A stretch of 64,000 nucleotides of DNA from Clostridia bacterium (GTDB lineage: Bacteria > Bacillota > Clostridia > Oscillospirales > CAG-272). Position 1 is the stretch's first letter, and each line of letters begins with the position of its first letter. Where the stretch lies: NCBI GenBank assembly GCA_017461365.1, contig JAFTYG010000008.1, positions 1 to 64,000 on the forward strand, read 5' to 3'. The position numbers and the translations under genes were made by a program. Shown in pieces: positions 33,188-41,992 of the stretch. The notes under the pieces were generated by a model that saw nothing but the letters and a program-made list of their open reading frames with translations, had not been told where the DNA came from and made no database searches.

Positions 33188-35020
33188 ATGAAGACTAATA
33201 AGAAATCCACAAAAAGAGCTCTGATCGCAAGCGTAATTTCACTTTTGCTTTGCTTCACGATGCTCATGGGTACGACCTACGCATGGTTCACAGATAGCGT
33301 AACGAGTACCAACAACATCATCAAAACGGGTAATCTTGACGTAGAGCTCAGGTATTACGGAGTAATCGATGAGACCACAGGCGAAAAGGGCTGGATTGAA
33401 GTTGACGAGAACACAAACGTATTCTCAGGTCAGCTCTGGGAACCCGGACACACAGAGGTTGTCTACCTCAAGGTATCCAACCTCGGAACACTTGCTCTCA
33501 AATATCAGCTCGGAATTAACGTAGCGTCCGAAACGACGGGACTTACCGAGGATAATAAAGAGATAAAGCTCTCGGAAATCATCAAATTCGGTGTAGATGA
33601 CGGAATGACACCTACGTACGAAAGCCGTGAGAAAGCCCGCGAGGCAGTGGAGACTGACGCTAAAGTTATCTCCGAAGGCTACTCAAAGAGCAGTACGCTT
33701 CTTCCCGCAACCGAAGGAAACGAGTCCTCAGAGTATGTAGCGCTTGTAGTCTATATGCCAGAGACGACAGGTAACGAGGCAAATTACAGAGGCGAAACGG
33801 CTCCTAAGATCGACCTCGGTATCAACCTGATGGCGGCTCAGTACACAAGCGAGACAGACAGCTTTGATGAGAAATATGACGAGAATGCGGAATACGACGG
33901 TATAGTAATTCCCGCAGATGCGATCAAGATTTCGAGCTATGATGAATTCGTAGAGGCTGTGACAAACGGCGGTAACTACGAGATCGTGGGTTCCTTTACA
34001 GTTGAAGCAACCGAAGAACCGGGTAAAAATGTTAAGCAAGGATTGACTGTTGCGGCAACGACCAATTTCTATAATGCCAATCCCAATAATGTCCTTACGT
34101 TTGAACAGAACGCAAGACTTAGAACCGCAAACAATGCCGATCTTGCATTTTACGGTGTAAAGATCAATGGTGGCGGTAGCTTCACTATGGAAAACGGTGA
34201 ATTTACGACTGATGCAACAAAGAGTAACAACGAAGCTATGCTGATGGCATATGCCGGCTCTACTCTTACCCTTGGAAAGGGAACAGTTGTTGAGAATGTT
34301 GTTTCCAATTGTCCCGCAGTTGCTTGGGCAACGGGAACTGTGGATAATAGAGCTACTATCATCCTTGACGGTGCGACTGTTCGTAACTGTGCAGGCGGAA
34401 GCGGTACGGTTGTTAACGTAGATCGATACGGTGATGTTTATATTGAAGAAGGCACCGTGATCTCCAATAATATTTCCTATAATAACCAAAACCATGGCAT
34501 TTTCCGTATTTATAACGATAATTGGGATGCAACGAATCCCAGTACATTAACTATGAATGGCGGAGAGATCTGCAATAACTATTACTCCGGTAATGGAATG
34601 ATTGGCCTTTACTATGCTGATATGACGATGAACGGAGGTAAAATTACCAGCAACTCTTGGTATGTAAATAATGAGAAAAATAACGGATTCTATTGTGCAA
34701 TTTACATATATTCTGCATCTCATTTTATAATGAATGGCGGAGAGATTTGCAATAACACGATTCGTTTTGGTGCCATCAATTCGATCAATGCTACTATTGA
34801 GGATTGTATCGTTATCAACGGTGGAACGGTATCAAATAACATAAATACCGATAATAACGGTAGCGACGGATTTGCTGCGGTTTGCTATCCAAATACTGTT
34901 GAAAAGCATTTCGTTATTTCGGAAAAAGCAAATGTTACCGGAACGATATGGAATTTCTTAGATGAAAACGACGCAAGGGTTAAACGCTATAGCGAGATTT
35001 CAGATTTCCTTGCAGAATGA
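33188..35020 (+). CDS. SipW-dependent-type signal peptide protein with beta-helix repeats
   Basis: 610 residues. The N-terminus (basic KTNKKSTKRA, hydrophobic LIASVISLLLCFTMLMG, then TTYAWFTDSVTSTNNIIKTG) is the signature of TasA/camelysin-like proteins processed by the signal peptidase SipW. Residues to about 235 resemble the TasA-like domain (GNLDVELRYYG, LWEPGHTEVVYLKVSNLGTL). From about 260 on, repeated GG-containing strands such as LTMNGGEICNNYYSG, MTMNGGKITSNSW and FIMNGGEICNNT indicate a right-handed beta-helix. Likely an exported matrix or surface fibre component. No sipW gene is in the window. Codon use in the beta-helix part is more AT-rich than the first part, so the two halves may have different histories. 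Confidence 0.9.
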   Translation: MKTNKKSTKRALIASVISLLLCFTMLMGTTYAWFTDSVTSTNNIIKTGNLDVELRYYGVIDETTGEKGWIEVDENTNVFSGQLWEPGHTEVVYLKVSNLGTLALKYQLGINVASETTGLTEDNKEIKLSEIIKFGVDDGMTPTYESREKAREAVETDAKVISEGYSKSSTLLPATEGNESSEYVALVVYMPETTGNEANYRGETAPKIDLGINLMAAQYTSETDSFDEKYDENAEYDGIVIPADAIKISSYDEFVEAVTNGGNYEIVGSFTVEATEEPGKNVKQGLTVAATTNFYNANPNNVLTFEQNARLRTANNADLAFYGVKINGGGSFTMENGEFTTDATKSNNEAMLMAYAGSTLTLGKGTVVENVVSNCPAVAWATGTVDNRATIILDGATVRNCAGGSGTVVNVDRYGDVYIEEGTVISNNISYNNQNHGIFRIYNDNWDATNPSTLTMNGGEICNNYYSGNGMIGLYYADMTMNGGKITSNSWYVNNEKNNGFYCAIYIYSASHFIMNGGEICNNTIRFGAINSINATIEDCIVINGGTVSNNINTDNNGSDGFAAVCYPNTVEKHFVISEKANVTGTIWNFLDENDARVKRYSEISDFLAE

Positions 35021-35039
35021 TTTTTGACAGATAAAATTT

Positions 35040-35072
35040 GCGCTGTCTCCACGCGGAGGCAGCGCTTTTTTT
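35040..35072 (+). terminator. Terminator of the SipW-type protein gene
   Basis: GCGCTGTCTCC pairs with GGAGGCAGCGC, followed by seven T. Confidence 0.88.
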
Positions 35073-35156
35073 ACACTAAACGAATAATATTCCTCCTCTT
35101 CGTCCATACTGATTTCGGAGCAATTCCGAAATTTTACCTAACGAAAGGGGAACAAT

Positions 35157-35612
35157 ATGGCGCTTACACAGAAAGAAACCGACCTTTTGAAAGACATGAA
35201 AGGACAGGAGGAGCTTTGCATTCAGAAGTATAACAAATACTCGGAAATGGCAAAGGCGGAGGCACTGAAAAATCTTTTTAAGTCTATGGCGCAGGTAGAG
35301 CAGAACCATTTGCAGACCATAACAGCAATGATGAGCGGCAATATACCCACAATGCCCAATACCATCGAAAATTCCAATAATCAGAACTGCGTGTCGGCAA
35401 ATTATATGTCAGAGGCGGATAAAAATGATGATGCGTTGTTGTGTCAGGATATGCTTGCTACGGAAAAGCACGTATCAGGACTCTATGACACCGCCATTTT
35501 CGAGTTCAAGGATCCCGCCGCGCGCAAGACTCTTAACCACATCCAGGCAGAAGAGCAACAGCACGGCGAACAGCTCTATGCATATATGAATTGTAACGGT
35601 ATGTATTCGTGA
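35157..35612 (+). CDS. CotF-family spore coat / ferritin-like protein
   Basis: 151 residues, all-helical. The sequence has the two helix pairs of the CotF-like/ferritin-like superfamily: LKDMKGQEELCIQKYNKYSE and LFKSMAQVEQNHLQTI in the first half, LLCQDMLATEKHVSGLYDTA and LNHIQAEEQQHGEQLYAYM in the second. Spaced Glu and His residues are present, but a full di-iron site is not assured. Proteins of this family coat spores in Bacillus and occur widely in spore-forming Clostridia, so this supports a sporulating lineage. Single gene with terminator. Confidence 0.88.
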   Translation: MALTQKETDLLKDMKGQEELCIQKYNKYSEMAKAEALKNLFKSMAQVEQNHLQTITAMMSGNIPTMPNTIENSNNQNCVSANYMSEADKNDDALLCQDMLATEKHVSGLYDTAIFEFKDPAARKTLNHIQAEEQQHGEQLYAYMNCNGMYS

Positions 35613-35618
35613 AAAACG

Positions 35619-35649
35619 GGGTAGCTCGTAAAAGAGCTACCCTGTTTTT
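35619..35649 (+). terminator. Terminator of the CotF-like gene
   Basis: GGGTAGCTC pairs with GAGCTACCC, followed by a T-run. Confidence 0.85.
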
Positions 35650-35650
35650 A

Positions 35651-35845
35651 ATGCACAATACACAATACACAATACACAATACACAATGCAAAATTATTGT
35701 AGCTTTTGCTAATAGCAAAAGCGATATAAATTAAAAATTACGTTATCTTACGCGTTTAAATAATTTAATATTTCTTTTATTTTTCACTTCAGTGAAAGAT
35801 AAAAGTTTCCTATATTGTGCATTTTGTATTGTGCATTGTGCATTA
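35651..35845. repeat. ATTGTGCATT-type simple repeat with inverted ends
   Basis: The left end is ATGCACAATACACAATACAC and further AATACAC units (35651-35690); the right end (about 35812-35845) carries the complement, TATTGTGCATTGTGCATT. Between them are a GCTTTTGCTAATAGCAAAAGC hairpin and an AT-rich stretch without a gene. It looks like a small non-autonomous palindromic element or collapsed repeat. Confidence 0.7.
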
Positions 35846-35887
35846 AAAAATGAGCTGACTCACACTCGGGTGAGTCAGCTCATTTTA
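35846..35887 (-). terminator. Terminator of the pgk-tpiA operon
   Basis: AAAATGAGCTGACTCAC pairs with GTGAGTCAGCTCATTTT over a 6-nt loop. Confidence 0.92.
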
Positions 35888-35888
35888 A

Positions 35889-36656
35889 TTACTGAGCGGC
35901 GTCAACGATAGCCGTGAACTTCTTCGCTACGAGAGAAGCTCCGCCGATAAGTCCGCCGTCAACGTTGGGCTTTGCAAGAAGCTCTGCCGCATTTGCGTCG
36001 TTCATAGATCCGCCGTACTGAATTGTAACGGTCTCTGCAACGTCAGCGCCGTACATATCAGCGAGGACCTTTCTGATCTCTCCGCAGGTCTCTTCAGCCT
36101 GCTCGGGAGTTGCTGTAAGTCCTGTGCCGATAGCCCATACAGGCTCGTAAGCGATGATAACGTTCTTCAATGCCTCAGCATCAACGCCTGCAAGGTCGAG
36201 CTTTGTCTGCATAGCAACTACCTCGTTGGTGATGCCAGAAAGTCTCTGCTCCTTGACCTCACCGAGGCAGAGGATGACCTTCATACCGTTTGCAAGAGCC
36301 GCCTTTGTGCGAAGATTTACCGTCTCGTCTGTCTCACCGAAGTACTGTCTTCTCTCGCTGTGACCGATGATTACGTACTCAACGCCGATAGCCTTGAGCA
36401 TTTTTGCGGAAACCTCGCCTGTGTAAGCGCCCTTTTCCTCAAAGTGTACGTTCTCAGCGCCGATCTTGATGTTAGAGCCCTCAGCAGCCTTCATAGCCGC
36501 AGAGATCGTAACGTAGGGAGCGCAGAAGATTATGTCGCAATTGTCCTTGCCTGCGACCATGGGCTTTATCTCATTGATGAAAGCAGTAGCTTCATCGGGA
36601 GTAAAATTCATTTTCCAGTTACCTGCGATAACTGTTCTTCTCTTTGCGGGATTCAT
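35889..36656 (-). CDS. tpiA: Triosephosphate isomerase
   Basis: 255 residues, TIM barrel; interconverts dihydroxyacetone phosphate and glyceraldehyde 3-phosphate. The N-terminal [12 protein letters not shown] has the substrate-binding Asn and Lys. The electrophile histidine is in [13 protein letters not shown], the catalytic glutamate in [13 protein letters not shown], and the phosphate loop in GGSMNDANA and LIGGASL. It follows pgk by 25 nt in one operon, a common glycolytic arrangement. gap is not in the window. Confidence 0.98.
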   Translation of the reverse strand: MNPAKRRTVIAGNWKMNFTPDEATAFINEIKPMVAGKDNCDIIFCAPYVTISAAMKAAEGSNIKIGAENVHFEEKGAYTGEVSAKMLKAIGVEYVIIGHSERRQYFGETDETVNLRTKAALANGMKVILCLGEVKEQRLSGITNEVVAMQTKLDLAGVDAEALKNVIIAYEPVWAIGTGLTATPEQAEETCGEIRKVLADMYGADVAETVTIQYGGSMNDANAAELLAKPNVDGGLIGGASLVAKKFTAIVDAAQ

Positions 36657-36681
36657 ATTTTAAGTCCTCTCTTTATACTTA

Positions 36682-37980
36682 TTACTTGTCAAGAAGGCAA
36701 GCTATACCGGGAAGCTCCTTGCCCTCGAGGAACTCGAGAGAAGCGCCGCCGCCCGTGGAGATGTGTGTCATCTTGTCAGCATAGCCGAGCTTTTCAACAG
36801 CCGCCGCGGAGTCACCGCCGCCGATGATAGAGATAGCTCCGCTCTCTGCAACAGCAGATGCAACAGCGTTTGTACCCGATGCGAAGTTCTTCCACTCGGA
36901 AACGCCCATAGGTCCGTTCCATACAACGGTGCCTGCGCCCTTGATAGCGCTTGCGAAGAGAGCCTCTGTCTTGGGGCCGATGTCAAGTCCCATCCAATCT
37001 GCGGGGATGCAGTCGGAGTCTGTTACCTTGCACTCGGTGTTCTCGTCGTACTCACGACCGATGCGGTTGTCAACGGGGATAAGGAAGTTAACGCCCTTAG
37101 CCTTAGCCTTAGCCATAAGCTCGTTAGCGAGGTCGATCTTGTCCTCCTCGCAGAGAGAGGTTCCGACATCGTGTCCCTGAGCCTTGAAGAAGGTGTAAGC
37201 CATACCGCCGCCGATGATAAGTGTGTCGACCTTTTCGATGAGGTTGTTGATAACGCCGATCTTGTCGGAAACCTTTGCGCCGCCGAGAATAGCAACGAAG
37301 GGACGTGCGGGATCAGCAAGAGCCTTGCCCATGATGGAGATCTCCTTCTGGATAAGGTATCCGCAAACAGCGGGGAGATAATCAGCAACGCCTGCTGTGG
37401 AAGCGTGAGCTCTGTGAGCAGAGCCGAACGCGTCGTTTACGTAAACGTCAGCGAAGGAAGCAAGCTCCTTTGCAAAGTCAGCGCCGTTCTTGGTCTCTCT
37501 TGCGTCAAAACGAACGTTCTCGATAAGAACAGCCTCGCCCTCCTTGAGAGCCGCGATCTTAGCCTTTGCATCCTCACCGATGATGTCCTCAGCGAAAGTA
37601 ACCTTACCGCCGAGAAGCTCGTTCAGACGGTCAGCAACGGGCTTAAGAGTAAATGCCTTCTTGTCGTTCTTGAGAGCCTTCTCAAGAAGAGCTGCGGTTG
37701 CGGCAGCCTGCTCGGACGCGGGAAGCTCCTCGACCTTCTTCTTTTCTTTCTTGGTGAGTCCGAAGCCTTCGGTGAAGATAGCGTGGGGCTTACCCATGTG
37801 AGAGCAAAGAATTACCTTTGCGCCCTTTTCAAGCAGATACTTAATGGTAGGAAGCGCGCCGATTATTCTCTTGTCAGAGGTAATAACGCCATCCTTGAGG
37901 GGTACATTGAAGTCGCAACGTACAAGAACTCTCTTGCCCGCAACGTCAATGTCTTCAATTGTTTTCTTGTTGTAGGTCAT
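36682..37980 (-). CDS. pgk: Phosphoglycerate kinase
   Basis: 432 residues, about 35 longer than the bacterial norm. It transfers phosphate from 1,3-bisphosphoglycerate to ADP. Family signatures: [16 protein letters not shown] at the N-terminus, LCSHMGKPH near 60, [17 protein letters not shown] near 180, [14 protein letters not shown] near 225 and [15 protein letters not shown] near the C-terminus. The extra length sits after the SHMGKPH loop (about 68-100: a charged [20 protein letters not shown] segment). First gene of the pgk-tpiA operon, with a TTGATA-17-TATATT promoter on the minus strand. Confidence 0.98.
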   Translation of the reverse strand: MTYNKKTIEDIDVAGKRVLVRCDFNVPLKDGVITSDKRIIGALPTIKYLLEKGAKVILCSHMGKPHAIFTEGFGLTKKEKKKVEELPASEQAAATAALLEKALKNDKKAFTLKPVADRLNELLGGKVTFAEDIIGEDAKAKIAALKEGEAVLIENVRFDARETKNGADFAKELASFADVYVNDAFGSAHRAHASTAGVADYLPAVCGYLIQKEISIMGKALADPARPFVAILGGAKVSDKIGVINNLIEKVDTLIIGGGMAYTFFKAQGHDVGTSLCEEDKIDLANELMAKAKAKGVNFLIPVDNRIGREYDENTECKVTDSDCIPADWMGLDIGPKTEALFASAIKGAGTVVWNGPMGVSEWKNFASGTNAVASAVAESGAISIIGGGDSAAAVEKLGYADKMTHISTGGGASLEFLEGKELPGIACLLDK

Positions 37981-38023
37981 TTTTATGTCCGCCTTTCAAA
38001 AATTTTTAAAATTACCACCTAAT

Positions 38024-38052
38024 AATATACCATAAACCGAAAAATATATCAA
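38024..38052 (-). promoter_or_regulatory. Promoter of pgk-tpiA
   Basis: On the minus strand TTGATA (38052-38047), 17-bp spacer, TATATT (38029-38024), about 45 nt before the pgk start. Confidence 0.65.
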
Positions 38053-38201
38053 GTATTATTTGTTAAAAATTTATCTTTTTTTGAAAATTTTTTCTTTTTG
38101 AAGCGATAAAAAAGGAAAATTCACATATTATTAACAAAAAGAGCGTCGATTTGTACTATAATACAAGTAGCAAAATACCCTATTCAACGCGAGGAACGAT
38201 T

Positions 38202-39053
38202 ATGAAAAAACAGATCATCGGCAAGACCTTCGACGCTGAGCGCGCTCTGTACGCAGAGAGGGACGCTGAGCTCGTTGGCTGTATATTTGAAGGAGAGGCG
38301 GACGGAGAGTCGGCACTGAAGGAATGTCGGCATATAAAAGCAACAAACTGTAAGTTTTCACTCAGGTATCCGCTGTGGCACGGAGAGGATTTTCTGCTCT
38401 GCGATACTTACATAGCTCCCACGGCGAGAGCGCCGATGTGGTATGCATCAATGGCTACTGTGCGTCATTGCAGGATCGAGGGCGTAAAAGCGCTCAGAGA
38501 ATGTGACGACACGCTTATCGAAAGCTCGGTGATAAATTCTCCTGAGTTCGGATGGAAGTGCAGGGGAGTAAATCTGCGAAAGACCGACATCACCTCAGAA
38601 TATCTCTTTTTTGAGAGCCGCGGCTTGGAGATAAGCGATATGAAAATGAAGGGAAAGTATGCCTTTCAGTATGTTGAGGATTCAAGCGTGAGCGACAGCG
38701 TGCTTTATACAAAGGACGCGTTCTGGCATACGAAGAATGTGACGGTCACTGATTGCGAGATACGCGGAGAATACCTCGGATGGTATTCCGAAAATCTGAC
38801 GCTTGTTAATTGCCACATAGCGGGCACACAGCCGCTATGCTATTGCAAGGGACTGAAGCTTATAAACTGCACCACCGAGGGATGTGACCTTGCCTTTGAG
38901 TATTCTGACGTGGATGCCGATATATGGGGAGATATAATGTCGGTAAAAAATCCCCGCTCGGGAGTTATCCGCGCCGACCGTATAGATGAGGTCATACTTG
39001 AAAATTCAATCGTGGAAAATAACTGCGACATTATTATCAAAAACGAAAAATAA
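38202..39053 (+). CDS. DUF3737 family protein (parallel beta-helix-like)
   Basis: 283 residues, soluble. The short repeated units ending in conserved Cys, Ile or Val positions (AELVGCIFEGEADGESALKE, HIKATNCKFSLRYPLWHGED, LTLVNCHIAGTQPLCYCKG) indicate a right-handed beta-helix built from pentapeptide-like coils, matching DUF3737. The family is widespread in gut Bacillota; function unknown to me. I chose ATG 38202 after GAGGAACG, as the sequence upstream looks like promoter rather than protein. It is 25 nt ahead of the isomerase-like gene and probably co-transcribed. Confidence 0.88.
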   Translation: MKKQIIGKTFDAERALYAERDAELVGCIFEGEADGESALKECRHIKATNCKFSLRYPLWHGEDFLLCDTYIAPTARAPMWYASMATVRHCRIEGVKALRECDDTLIESSVINSPEFGWKCRGVNLRKTDITSEYLFFESRGLEISDMKMKGKYAFQYVEDSSVSDSVLYTKDAFWHTKNVTVTDCEIRGEYLGWYSENLTLVNCHIAGTQPLCYCKGLKLINCTTEGCDLAFEYSDVDADIWGDIMSVKNPRSGVIRADRIDEVILENSIVENNCDIIIKNEK

Positions 39054-39078
39054 CTAAAAATTTTAAGGAGACGGAACA

Positions 39079-39873
39079 ATGAGACAAATAGGCATCAATA
39101 TGGGCGCAATGAGAGGTCTTAGCAACGAGGATTACTCCAAGAGAGTAAAGGAGCTCGGATTTGATACAGTGTTCACGGGCGTGGCTAAAACGTGGACGGA
39201 TCAGTGCAGGCTTGCGGATATTTTCGCGGCAAACGGACTTACATACGAAACCCTTCACGCGCCTTTCGGACATATAAACGATATATGGCTCGATACGGAG
39301 GGCGGAGAGAAGATGCTTGAGGAGCTTATGTTCTCGGTAGGCGCTTGTCACGCCGCAGGAGCTCCCATACTCGTCGTTCACCTTTCCTCGGGGCTCAAGC
39401 CTCCCTCTATTACCGACATCGGCAGAGGACGCTTTGAGACGCTTGTCGAGCACGCGGCGCAAAAGGGCGTGACGATAGCCTTTGAAAATCAGAGAAAGCT
39501 CGCCAATATCTCATGGGCATTTGAGAATTTCGAGGATTGCGATAACGTTGGATTTTGCTGGGACTGCGGACATGAGGCGTGCTTCACACTCGGACGCGAG
39601 TATATGCCTCTATTCGGCAAAAAGCTCGTTTGTACACACATTCACGATAACACCGCAGAGTTCAATGCCGATCTGCACCTGATACCCTTTGACGGAAATA
39701 TAGATTTTACTCGCTTTGCCGAGCATATCAGAAAGAGCGGCTACACAGGACCTCTCACGCTCGAGGTAATTTCGGGTAATAGCAACTATTATGGCGGCGT
39801 GGCGATAGACGACTATCTGCAAAAGGCGGCTGACGCTGTAAAGAAGCTCCGCACAATGGTCGACGGAGAATAA
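39079..39873 (+). CDS. Sugar phosphate isomerase/epimerase-like TIM barrel protein
   Basis: 264 residues, xylose isomerase-like superfamily (AP endonuclease family 2 fold). Conserved metal-site elements: HAPFGHINDIW near 57, ILVVHLSSGL near 97, IAFENQRKLANISW near 134, GFCWDCGHEAC near 157, CTHIHDNTAEFNADLHLIPF near 182, and LTLEVISG near 227. Members isomerise or epimerise sugars and inositols. The pairing with DUF3737 gives no clear substrate. A terminator follows. Confidence 0.9.
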   Translation: MRQIGINMGAMRGLSNEDYSKRVKELGFDTVFTGVAKTWTDQCRLADIFAANGLTYETLHAPFGHINDIWLDTEGGEKMLEELMFSVGACHAAGAPILVVHLSSGLKPPSITDIGRGRFETLVEHAAQKGVTIAFENQRKLANISWAFENFEDCDNVGFCWDCGHEACFTLGREYMPLFGKKLVCTHIHDNTAEFNADLHLIPFDGNIDFTRFAEHIRKSGYTGPLTLEVISGNSNYYGGVAIDDYLQKAADAVKKLRTMVDGE

Positions 39874-39877
39874 TATA

Positions 39878-39904
39878 AAAAAGGGGGAGCTCCCCCTTTT
39901 TTTT
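39878..39904 (+). terminator. Terminator of the DUF3737/isomerase operon
   Basis: AAAAAGGGGGAGCTCCCCCTTTTTTT: a compact GC hairpin with T-tail (written in two halves, AAAAAGGGGGAG and CTCCCCCTTTTTTT). Confidence 0.88.
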
Positions 39905-39925
39905 GGTGTATGTTTGGATATTCAA

Positions 39926-40050
39926 ATTGGAATTTGTCGGGGGTGGCTATGTCTACAGTTATCCTTGTTTGTGCGAATATATCAAACATCCCACCGCAAG
40001 AACGAAGTTCTTGCCTTTTCGCGTAAGCGAAAAAGATAAACTCAATTTTG
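39926..40050. repeat. Dispersed modular repeat, copy C
   Basis: AAATTGGAATTTG near 39926 and ATATCAAACATCCC near 39978, followed by two hairpins (GCAAGAACGAAGTTCTTGC and TTTTCGCGTAAGCGAAAA) and AAACTCAATTTT. The frame matches copies A and B, but the hairpins differ; the second hairpin is identical to one at 47910-47928. A 61-codon open frame over this element is not a credible gene. Confidence 0.7.
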
Positions 40051-40111
40051 AAGCTCTCAAACAAGCAATAGACGAAGTCACGTTTTAATGACTCCGCCTA
40101 TTTTTTTAACC

Positions 40112-41293
40112 TCAAATAAGTCCTTTGCTCTTGATGTATGCCGCAAGCTCGTCGGCTACGACACCGTTGGCTTCAAGGTCAGGGTGAGTGCCCGCGCCTT
40201 CATTGTTCTGAGTAACGGTGGTAACGTAAAGTCCGTTTGCTTCACCACCGAGACCGGTGAGTACCTCTTTCATCCAATTGTTTACGTTGGAGTCGGCAGA
40301 ACGCATCATTCCGACTACCCAAAGGATCTTCACGTCGTCACCGTGTACGTCGCGTACCTTCTGGATAAGCGTATTTACCGCCGCTTTGTATTCGGTCTCG
40401 TTGTTGTTTCCGCCATGGTCATTGTCGTTGGTGTTGAGGTTTATCACTACAAGATCAGCCTTTTTCTTGGCTATGTACCTATCCGTACTTGACCACAGAT
40501 AGTTCGTCAGGTCGTAATATTTCGACATATTCGCGCCCGCATTCTGATGCCTCGTCGTACCGATGTAAACGCCAATACCCGACGTAGCTACCATAGAGTG
40601 CTCACAGCCGAGCTTTTGCGCAAGCGTAAAGCTGTATGCAAGAGTGCCGGAAAAGTCGCCGTTATTGTACAATCCCGAGCCGCAGGTGATGCTGTCGCCT
40701 ACGAATTCGATGAGCTTCTTGCCGCTCTCGTATTCGCAAAGCTCGCCGTTAAAGAGAACGCTTACAAATATGGTGGTTGCCGCTTTCAGACTCTTTTCGT
40801 TGTTTGTTATTCTGTAAAATCCTATTATATGCTCCTCGCCGTCAAGATCGAGACCTAAAGTAAGCTTCGTGGCCGACGTCGGTACGGTTACCGTGCTGTG
40901 CTCTTCGCCGTCGACAAAAACAAGATAGTCCGCGTTCTTTGTTGTCGAGAGAGCGCCGACAGTTACGTCGCCCTCTCCCTTTACCTTCATCTCAAAGCCC
41001 GAAGCCGACCAGCCCGATATGAGTCCAAGATCGGTCACAGGACATCTTCCGATTATGTTTATCTTGTCCGAGTTGTTCTTGATTACGTAGTTTACAGGCT
41101 CCGATTTTGCAGTGCTTTCGGTTTCTGCTTCCGTGTCGGTTTCCGTTTCTGTGTCTGTCTCGCTTTCGGCTTCGGTAATGCTGTCCTCGGGATCTGTGTC
41201 CTTTCCGTCCGAGCAGGCAGTGAGCGACAGACAAGCGCCGAGCATGAGCGACATAAGTGTTAGCACCGCGATGAGACGTATCAGGTGTTTCAT
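40112..41293 (-). CDS. SGNH/GDSL esterase lipoprotein, carbohydrate esterase 2-like
   Basis: 393 residues. The signal peptide ends in a lipobox LSLTAC, followed by an acidic Thr/Glu-rich linker (ESETDTETETDTEAETES) that sets the enzyme off the membrane. A beta-sandwich domain (about 70-195) precedes the SGNH domain, with the nucleophile in LIEFVGDSITCGSG, the block LVVINLNTNDND and the catalytic Asp/His in GTHPDLEANGVVADEL. This two-domain layout is that of CE2 acetylxylan/acetyl-glucomannan esterases. Predicted to deacetylate polysaccharides at the cell surface; the exact substrate is inferred only from the family. Confidence 0.9.
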   Translation of the reverse strand: MKHLIRLIAVLTLMSLMLGACLSLTACSDGKDTDPEDSITEAESETDTETETDTEAETESTAKSEPVNYVIKNNSDKINIIGRCPVTDLGLISGWSASGFEMKVKGEGDVTVGALSTTKNADYLVFVDGEEHSTVTVPTSATKLTLGLDLDGEEHIIGFYRITNNEKSLKAATTIFVSVLFNGELCEYESGKKLIEFVGDSITCGSGLYNNGDFSGTLAYSFTLAQKLGCEHSMVATSGIGVYIGTTRHQNAGANMSKYYDLTNYLWSSTDRYIAKKKADLVVINLNTNDNDHGGNNNETEYKAAVNTLIQKVRDVHGDDVKILWVVGMMRSADSNVNNWMKEVLTGLGGEANGLYVTTVTQNNEGAGTHPDLEANGVVADELAAYIKSKGLI

Positions 41294-41406
41294 GTTTCTT
41301 TCTCCTTGGTTTTTATAAATTTGTAATGCTTACGGGAATATCATAACATATTTCTATGTCATTTTCAAGTTACAGAAAGATCAAAAACAGCTCATTTTTG
41401 TAAAAA

Positions 41407-41925
41407 TCATTCATTTTTACCTATTTCTGCAAGGCGGTCGGGAAAACAGACGTACATCTTCCCGTTTTCCGCCAAAAATCCGTTTTTGCCTATCTCACGG
41501 GAGATTTTTCCCTTACCCATGATCCGCCTCGCCGCCTGCCTTGGAGGAAGCAGACATTGCTCCGACAGTGACCACGCGTGCGCGTCGAGAGCGCATAAGC
41601 TCTCAAGCTTTGGTTCTCTTTGCCCGACCGTCGCCGTGAGCTTTACGAATGTCAGCTCACCGTCGTCATGCGTCACCCGTCCGTCAAGACGGTAGCAGAC
41701 AGGCGTGTACGTAAATCGCTTTTTCGGAAGCTCGCACTCGGCATAACGCTTTTCAGCGTAGGCGGTAAGCTCGGTGTTGCAATAGCTCAGCACCGCGTCA
41801 AAAACGTCTCTGTAAAAAAGCGATATGCGCTCCGCCTCGGGAAAGGACGGAAGCGTGATGCTGTAACGCAGTACCTCCACTCCCTCAAAAATATGCCCCC
41901 GTGAGCTCGAATAATATTCAAACAT
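41407..41925 (-). CDS. Hypothetical protein downstream of recG
   Basis: 172 residues, no signal peptide or helix; not recognised. The pattern of a start with a beta-strand (LRYSITLPSFPE), a helix (RISLFYRDVFDAVLSYCNTE) and later strands with LTFVKLTATVGQ vaguely recalls DUF3298-type domains, but the match is weak. It lies 67 nt after recG on the same strand, with a GGAGA ribosome binding site, and may be co-transcribed. Codon usage is like its neighbours. Confidence 0.75.
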   Translation of the reverse strand: MFEYYSSSRGHIFEGVEVLRYSITLPSFPEAERISLFYRDVFDAVLSYCNTELTAYAEKRYAECELPKKRFTYTPVCYRLDGRVTHDDGELTFVKLTATVGQREPKLESLCALDAHAWSLSEQCLLPPRQAARRIMGKGKISREIGKNGFLAENGKMYVCFPDRLAEIGKNE

Positions 41926-41992
41926 AACAAAGGTATCTCCTTGGATGCTTTTGTTATATTTTATTTTGCGAGATCGTAATTTATGATGGCAG

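Noticed and set aside
36763..38022. Plus-strand open frame of 419 codons opposite pgk
   Set aside because: Antisense of phosphoglycerate kinase; product lacks recognisable structure.
39903..40088. Sixty-one-codon open frame after the isomerase-like gene
   Set aside because: It lies on a dispersed modular repeat with hairpins; no ribosome binding site and the product has no family.
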